Source: Variovorax sp. EL159
Lineage (GTDB): Bacteria; Pseudomonadota; Gammaproteobacteria; Burkholderiales; Burkholderiaceae_C
Direction: 5' to 3'
Assembly: GCF_900100965.1 (NCBI RefSeq)
Contig: NZ_FMUJ01000001.1
Coordinates: 420,272 to 484,271 of the forward strand
Length of the DNA stretch: 64,000 nt
The notes beneath the pieces are model-generated. The model saw only the letters and a list, made by a program, of their open reading frames with translations. It did not search any database and was not told the origin of the DNA. Positions 59,348-64,000 of this stretch are shown piece after piece (the stretch's first letter is position 1; every line of letters starts with the position of its first letter). A program made the translations under genes and the position numbers.

Positions 59348-60469
59348 ATGAAAACGCCCACGACCGCCTTTCCACTGAACGCCTGGTACGCCGCCGCCTA
59401 TGACGTCGAAGTGCGTCACGCCCTGCTGCCTCGCACGATCTGCAACCAGAAGGTGGTGCTGTTCCGCCGCACCGACGGGCAGGTCGCCGTGCTCGAAGAC
59501 GCCTGCTGGCACCGCCTCATGCCGCTGTCGCTCGGCCGCCTCGAAGGCGACGAGCTGGTCTGTGGCTACCACGGCCTTGTCTACAACAGCCAGGGCCGCT
59601 GCACCCACATGCCGAGCCAGGAAACGCTCAACCCCTCGGCCTGCGTGCGCAGCTTTCCGGTGGTCGAGAAGCACCGCTTCGTGTGGATCTGGCCCGGCGA
59701 CCCGGCCAAGGCCGACCCGGCGCTGGTGCCCGACATGCACTGGAACGACGACCCCGCCTGGGCCGGCGACGGCAAGATGATTCGCGTCAACTGCGACTAC
59801 CGGCTCGTGGTCGACAACCTCATGGACCTCACGCACGAGACCTTCGTGCACGGCTCCTCGATCGGCAACCGCGAAGTGGCCGAGGCGCCTTTCGTCGCCA
59901 CGCACGGCGACCGCTCGGCCACTGTCACGCGCTGGATGGAAAGCATCGACCCGCCACCGTTCTGGGGCGGCCAGATCCGCCATGCACGCGGCTACACCGG
60001 CAAGGTCGACCGCTGGCAGATCATTCGCTTCGAAGGCCCGTGCACCGTGAACATCGACGTCGGCGTGGCCGAGGCGGGCAGCGGCGCGGTGCCCAGCAAC
60101 GGCAACCCCGGCGACCGCAGCAAGGGCGTCAACGGCTACGTGCTCAACACCATCACGCCCGAGACCGACAAGACCTGCCTGTACTTCTGGGCCTTCGCGC
60201 GCAACTACTGCCTGGGCGAACAGCGCCTGACGCACGAGCTGCGCGAGGGCGTGGCGGGCATCTTCCGCGAAGACGAACTCGTGCTCGAAGCGCAGCAGAA
60301 GGCGATGGACGACCACCCCGACCATCAGTTCTACAACCTCAACATCGACGCCGGCTCGATGTGGGCGCGCCGGCTGATCGACCGCATGGTCGAGAAGGAA
60401 AAGCCCGCGCGCGCCGCGATTCCGATCCGCCCGGTCGAGGCAGCGCAAACACAGGTGCAGACAGCATGA
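59348..60469 (+). CDS. Rieske oxygenase alpha subunit, vanillate O-demethylase-like
   Basis: A 373-residue PaO/VanA-type oxygenase with both domains intact: Rieske ligands Cys53-x-His55 and Cys72-x2-His75 (DACWHRL, CGYHG) and the iron motif Asp160-x2-His163-x4-His168 (NLMDLTHETFVH). Family members oxidatively demethylate methoxy-aromatic acids, releasing formaldehyde. The reductase gene lies downstream beyond a GntR gene, which overlaps its stop by 4 bp. Vanillate is possible but other methoxy or carboxylated aromatics cannot be excluded. Confidence 0.9.
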   Translation: MKTPTTAFPLNAWYAAAYDVEVRHALLPRTICNQKVVLFRRTDGQVAVLEDACWHRLMPLSLGRLEGDELVCGYHGLVYNSQGRCTHMPSQETLNPSACVRSFPVVEKHRFVWIWPGDPAKADPALVPDMHWNDDPAWAGDGKMIRVNCDYRLVVDNLMDLTHETFVHGSSIGNREVAEAPFVATHGDRSATVTRWMESIDPPPFWGGQIRHARGYTGKVDRWQIIRFEGPCTVNIDVGVAEAGSGAVPSNGNPGDRSKGVNGYVLNTITPETDKTCLYFWAFARNYCLGEQRLTHELREGVAGIFREDELVLEAQQKAMDDHPDHQFYNLNIDAGSMWARRLIDRMVEKEKPARAAIPIRPVEAAQTQVQTA

Positions 60470-61242
60470 AGGTCGCCGCCGTTTCCCCCGCCACCGAGCC
60501 CGGCGACAGCGGCAGCTCGCAGGCCGTGAAGGCGCAGCTGCGGCTGCGCGAAATGATCCTCGCGGGCGACCTGCCCGGTGGCGCGCGCATTGCCGAGGTG
60601 GCCATCTCCGAACAGCTCGGCGTGTCGCGCACGCCGGTGCGCACCGCGCTCATGCGGCTCGAACAGGAAGGCCTGCTCGAAGCGCTGCCCAACGGCGGCT
60701 ATGCGGTGCGTACCTTTTCCGAGCGCGACGTGGCCGATGCCATCGAGTTGCGCGGCACGCTCGAGGGGCTGGTCGCGCGGCTGGCGGCCGAACGCGGCGC
60801 GCCGCCGGTGGTGCTGCGCGAAGCGCGCGCCTGCCTGCAGCGCATCGACGAACTGCTGCGCGAGCCCGCACTCGACGACGCGGCCTTCTCTCGCTACGTG
60901 ACGCACAACGAGCGCTTTCATGCGCTGCTCTGCGAAATGGCGGGCAGCCCCGTCATCGCGCAGCAGCTGGAGCGCGTGGTCAACCTGCCGTTCGCTTCGC
61001 CCTCGGGCTTCGTGATCGTGCAGGCCAACTCGCCCGCCGCACGCGACATGCTCGTGATCGCGCAAGACCAGCACGTGCAGGTGCTCGACGCCATCGAGTC
61101 CGGCGAAGGCTCGCGCGCCGAAGCGCTCATGCGCGAGCACAGCCGCATTGCACGGCGCAACCTGCGCGAGGCGCTGCATGGCACGCCTACCGCCGAACAA
61201 CGCCCGCTGCCCGGCGTGCAACTGATCCGCCGCCGCGGCTGA
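60466..61242 (+). CDS. GntR family (FCD) regulator nested in the demethylase operon
   Basis: A 258-residue VanR-like regulator. The winged helix (about 15-85) contains GARIAEVAISEQLGVSRTPVRTALMRLEQEGLL, and the FCD helical domain runs from about 95 to 235 (HNERFHALLCEM, HVQVLDAIESGE). It starts in the stop codon of the oxygenase gene (ATGA) and is followed by the reductase gene after 44 bp, so it is translated with both. It probably represses this operon through the inverted TGTATACAGA sites upstream. Confidence 0.92.
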   Translation: MKVAAVSPATEPGDSGSSQAVKAQLRLREMILAGDLPGGARIAEVAISEQLGVSRTPVRTALMRLEQEGLLEALPNGGYAVRTFSERDVADAIELRGTLEGLVARLAAERGAPPVVLREARACLQRIDELLREPALDDAAFSRYVTHNERFHALLCEMAGSPVIAQQLERVVNLPFASPSGFVIVQANSPAARDMLVIAQDQHVQVLDAIESGEGSRAEALMREHSRIARRNLREALHGTPTAEQRPLPGVQLIRRRG

Positions 61243-61286
61243 CCGACTTTTTTCCCTCTCTCTGTTTGCTTGTTGGTGTTCCCCCG

Positions 61287-62273
61287 ATGAAAAGCGATCT
61301 TCAATGGATGCAGGCGCAGGTCGTTGCGCTGCGCGACGTCACGCCCACCGTGCGCGAGTTCGAGCTGCGGCCCGATGCGGGCTTTGCCTCTGCCTATGAG
61401 CCCGGCGCTCACCTGCAGGTGCAGGTGATGACGGCGCAGGGCCGTGTGCAGACCCGCTCGTATTCGCTGGTCGGCGAGGGCGACGGCCAGTGCTGGCGCA
61501 TCGCCGTCAAGCGGCTCGACGACGGCCGTGGCGGTTCGCTCGCGATGTGGCGGCTGGCCGTGGGCGACCGCCTGCAGGTGAGCGCGCCGCAGAACCACTT
61601 TGCGCTCGACCTCTCGGCACCCGGCTACCTGCTGGTGGCGGGCGGCATCGGCATCACGCCGCTGGTGCTGATGGCGCAGCGCCTCGGTGCCCATGCGCGG
61701 CGCAGCGGCGTGCCGGTGCAGATGCTTTATGGCGCGCGCCATGCGGGCGAGTTCGGCTACCTCGACCAACTGCGCGAAGCGCTGGGCGAGGGCGTCGCCG
61801 CACACGAAGGCTCGGCGCCCATCGACTTCGCCGCCGCCATCGCCGCGCTGCCGCCCGGCGGCCAGCTCTACACCTGCGGCCCGGTGCCGATGCTCGAGGC
61901 CGTCAAGCGCGCTTGGCATGCGGCCGGCCGCCCCCTCGAAGACCTGCGCTTCGAGACCTTCGGCAGCAGCGGCCGGCTGGCAACGCAATCCTTCCAGGTC
62001 CGCATTCCCCGGCACGACCTGGCCATCACCGTGCCGGCCGATTGCACGCTGCTCGAAGCGCTCGACGCGGCCGGCGTGCAGACGCTGTGGGACTGCAAGC
62101 GCGGCGAGTGCGGCCTGTGCGCCATGGACGTGCTCGCGGTCGACGGAGAGATCGACCACCGCGACGTGTTCCTCGGCGAGCATGAAAAGCAGGCCGCCAC
62201 CCGCATCTGCGCGTGCGTGTCACGCGCGGTCGGTACGCTCACGCTGGACTCCGCGTACCGCGCCGACAGCTGA
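61287..62273 (+). CDS. Oxygenase reductase, VanB-like (PDR family)
   Basis: A 328-residue phthalate-dioxygenase-reductase type protein: FMN-binding beta barrel (RSYSLVGEG), NAD(H) domain (VAGGIGITPLVLMAQ, YTCGPVPML), then a C-terminal plant-type [2Fe-2S] ferredoxin with CKRGECGLC and a fourth cysteine in RICACVSRA. It passes electrons from NADH to the Rieske oxygenase. ATG 61287 chosen; an upstream ATG adds seven residues. Confidence 0.93.
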   Translation: MKSDLQWMQAQVVALRDVTPTVREFELRPDAGFASAYEPGAHLQVQVMTAQGRVQTRSYSLVGEGDGQCWRIAVKRLDDGRGGSLAMWRLAVGDRLQVSAPQNHFALDLSAPGYLLVAGGIGITPLVLMAQRLGAHARRSGVPVQMLYGARHAGEFGYLDQLREALGEGVAAHEGSAPIDFAAAIAALPPGGQLYTCGPVPMLEAVKRAWHAAGRPLEDLRFETFGSSGRLATQSFQVRIPRHDLAITVPADCTLLEALDAAGVQTLWDCKRGECGLCAMDVLAVDGEIDHRDVFLGEHEKQAATRICACVSRAVGTLTLDSAYRADS

Positions 62274-62295
62274 TTCTTTCAAGTCGAAGACAGCC

Positions 62296-62334
62296 TTGCG
62301 CGATCATCGCGCAGTTCATTTGTTGATCGCGCAA
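62296..62334. repeat. Inverted repeat upstream of the ABC receptor gene
   Basis: Perfect 11-base arms TTGCGCGATCA (62296-62306) and TGATCGCGCAA (62324-62334), 17 bp apart. It begins 23 bp after the reductase stop. No U-run follows; could be a regulator site or an RNA hairpin ending the oxygenase transcript. Confidence 0.5.
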
Positions 62335-62440
62335 CAAAGCCTCGCGGCGGAGGCCGGGTAGGTGATTGCCTGCTCCGCCGAATGTTGCAAAGTGTTGAAA
62401 ATAGCCCCGGTTCCGTTTCCCGCCCCCTAAGGAGATTTCC

Positions 62441-63613
62441 ATGCAAAGGCGCCATCTCATCCAGACCGCAGCCCTCTCGGCGCTTGCGCTTTCCATGTCC
62501 CTGGCCAGTGCCCAGGACAACAAGTTCAAGATCGGCCTGATCCTCCCGATGACGGGGCAGTCGGCCTCCACCGGCCGCCAGATCGAAGCCGCGGCGCGCC
62601 TGTACATGGCCCAGAACGGCGACACCGTCGCCGGCAAGAAGATCGAGCTGATCGTCAAGGACGACACCGGCCTGCCCGATGTGACCAAGCGCCTGGCGCA
62701 AGAGCTGGTGGTGAACGACAAGGTCAACGTGCTGGCCGGCTTCGGCCTCACGCCGCTGGCGCTGGCCGTGGCGCCCATCGCCACCCAGTCGAAGACGCCC
62801 GAAGTCGTGATGGCCGCCGCCACGTCGAGCATCACCGAGGCATCGCCCTACATCATCCGTTCGAGCTTCACGCTGCCGCAGGTGTCGGTTGCCATGGGCG
62901 ACTGGGCACCCAAGAACGGCGTGAAGACGGTCGTCACGCTGGTGGCCGACTACGGTCCCGGCAACGACGCCGAGAAGTTCTTCAGCGAGCGCTTCGTCCT
63001 CAACGGCGGCAAGGTGATCGAGAAGCTGCGCGTGCCGCTGCGCAACCCCGACTTCGCGCCGTTCCTGCAGAAGGTGCGCGACGCCAAGCCCGATGCGCTG
63101 TTCGTCTTCGTGCCCTCGGGCGCGGGCGCTGCGGTCATGAAGCAGTTCCTGGAGCGCGGCATGGACAAGGCCGGCATCAAGATGATCGCCACCGGTGACG
63201 TGACGGATGACGATCAACTCAACGACATGGGCGACGGCGCGCTCGGCGTGGTCACTTCGCACCACTACTCGGCCGCGCACCCCTCGGCGATGAACAAGAA
63301 GTTCGTCGAAGCCTTCCAGAAGGCCAACCCGAAGATGCGCCCCAACTTCATGGCCGTGGGCGGCTATGACGGCATGCGCGTGATCTACGAAGCGCTCAAG
63401 ACCACCAAGGGCCAGGGCGGCGGCGAAGCGCTGCTGGCGGCCATGAAGGGCCAGGTCTTCGAAAGCCCGCGCGGACAGGTGCTGATCGATGCGCAGACGC
63501 GCGACATCGTGCAGGACGTGTACCTGCGCAAGGTCGAGAAGAAAGACGGCCAGCTCTACAACGTCGAGTTCGACGTGATCAAGAGCGTGAAGGACCCGGG
63601 CAAGGCGAAGTAA
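62441..63613 (+). CDS. Branched-chain-type ABC transporter periplasmic receptor
   Basis: A 390-residue LivJ/LivK-type type I binding protein with a signal peptide cut near SLASA (about residue 24). Family segments: KIGLILPMTGQSASTGRQ, LIVKDDTGLPDVTKR, FGLTPLALAVAP and the two-lobe C-terminal part. Behind oxygenase genes these receptors commonly bind aromatic acids, so a methoxy-aromatic ligand is plausible. TAAGGAGAT is an excellent ribosome site. The LivH permease gene follows after a repeat-containing 140 bp gap. Confidence 0.93.
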   Translation: MQRRHLIQTAALSALALSMSLASAQDNKFKIGLILPMTGQSASTGRQIEAAARLYMAQNGDTVAGKKIELIVKDDTGLPDVTKRLAQELVVNDKVNVLAGFGLTPLALAVAPIATQSKTPEVVMAAATSSITEASPYIIRSSFTLPQVSVAMGDWAPKNGVKTVVTLVADYGPGNDAEKFFSERFVLNGGKVIEKLRVPLRNPDFAPFLQKVRDAKPDALFVFVPSGAGAAVMKQFLERGMDKAGIKMIATGDVTDDDQLNDMGDGALGVVTSHHYSAAHPSAMNKKFVEAFQKANPKMRPNFMAVGGYDGMRVIYEALKTTKGQGGGEALLAAMKGQVFESPRGQVLIDAQTRDIVQDVYLRKVEKKDGQLYNVEFDVIKSVKDPGKAK

Positions 63614-63712
63614 CAAGGCTCGCCCCCAGGCTGCGCGCACTTCGTGTCGCTTCGCCAACCCCCACCGGGGGCAACACCTGAGGCCCGGCGAAGCCGGTTC
63701 CTCGGTGTTTCC
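63614..63712. repeat. Dispersed GC-rich intergenic repeat, copy 2
   Basis: Contains GGCTCGCCCCCAGGCTGC, CTTCGTGTCGCTTCGCC, a CCCCC/GGGGG hairpin and GGCCCGGCGAAGCCGG, in the same order as the minus-strand element at 29040-29112. Located between the ABC receptor and permease genes. REP-like. Confidence 0.6.
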
Positions 63713-63753
63713 CGAACAGACCGCGATGCGCAGCCATTGTGTGAGTAGCTGAT

Positions 63754-64000
63754 ATGTTGACCATTCTTTTTGACGGCATCGCCTACGGCATGCTGTTGTT
63801 CGTGCTTGCCGTCGGGCTCGCCGTGACGCTCGGGTTGATGAACTTCATCAACCTCGCGCACGGCGCCTTTGCGATGGCGGGCGGCTACCTGACGGTGTTC
63901 GCGATGCAGAAGTTCGGCGTGCCGTTCCTGGCCTGCCTGCCGCTCGCATTCATCGTCGTCGCACTGGCCGGGGCGTTGCTCGAACGCACGCTCTACCGGC
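63754..64000 (+). CDS. livH: Branched-chain-type ABC transporter permease LivH, N-terminal part
   Basis: The first 82 codons of a LivH-type permease; the gene runs off the right edge. The sequence FDGIAYGMLLFVLAVGLAVTLGLMNFINLAHGAF with three hydrophobic segments is diagnostic of the family. It partners the receptor at 62441. The remaining LivM, LivG and LivF genes would be expected to the right. Confidence 0.9.
   Translation, partial: MLTILFDGIAYGMLLFVLAVGLAVTLGLMNFINLAHGAFAMAGGYLTVFAMQKFGVPFLACLPLAFIVVALAGALLERTLYR

Overview
The window is GC-rich, densely coded and has the gene content of a Comamonadaceae betaproteobacterium, most like Variovorax. This rests on recognition rather than a search: many Bug/TctC-type periplasmic receptors without TctAB partners, a grpE-dnaK-dnaJ order behind a textbook heat-shock promoter, GC-rich dispersed intergenic repeats, and a large aromatic and sugar-acid catabolic repertoire. 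I see no rRNA, tRNA, CRISPR array, prophage or insertion sequence.

Layout. 1-3611: an RND efflux permease followed by the start of its periplasmic adaptor. 3838-6923: an acetyltransferase, 6-phosphogluconate dehydrogenase and an AraC-type regulator. 6942-9765: an arsRBCH arsenic-resistance operon with an operator next to arsR. 10625-17788: a long leftward run. It begins with a two-polypeptide (split) Rieske oxygenase and a glutathione transferase, and continues into glutathione-dependent formaldehyde dehydrogenase, an alpha/beta hydrolase, S-formylglutathione hydrolase and small housekeeping-type genes. A LysR gene is divergent at its head. 18944-24216: aroQ, then the stress operon prkA-yeaH-spoVR read leftward. 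24217-25019 is an unusually AT-rich non-coding region with hairpins. 25020-28970: grpE-dnaK-dnaJ with a sigma-32 promoter. 29116-31015: an FKBP isomerase, an HxlR-type regulator and phosphatidylserine decarboxylase.

31166-50888 (about 20 kb) is a hexuronate/aldarate catabolic island built around a GntR/FadR regulator. The leftward arm carries an ABC transporter, uronate dehydrogenase, an SMP-30 lactonase, a TRAP transporter, galactarate dehydratase, an SDR oxidoreductase and two Bug receptors. The rightward arm carries two more Bug receptors, 5-dehydro-4-deoxyglucarate dehydratase, a small lipoprotein, glucarate dehydratase and an alpha-ketoglutarate semialdehyde dehydrogenase. Together these give a complete oxidative route from glucuronate or galacturonate to 2-oxoglutarate.

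50896-57340 holds a glycine-betaine-type receptor-permease fusion with no ATPase beside it, a ROK-type sugar kinase whose motifs are in circularly permuted order, a secreted metalloprotease-like protein and a cardiolipin-synthase-like protein. 57378-64000 is a second O-demethylase-like locus: a glutathione transferase and a MetE-like methyltransferase face a VanA-like oxygenase, a nested GntR regulator and a VanB-like reductase, followed by a branched-chain-type ABC receptor and the start of its permease.

Most notable observations: the split Rieske oxygenase tied to formaldehyde oxidation, the circularly permuted ROK kinase, and paired palindromic operators at the regulator-controlled promoters.
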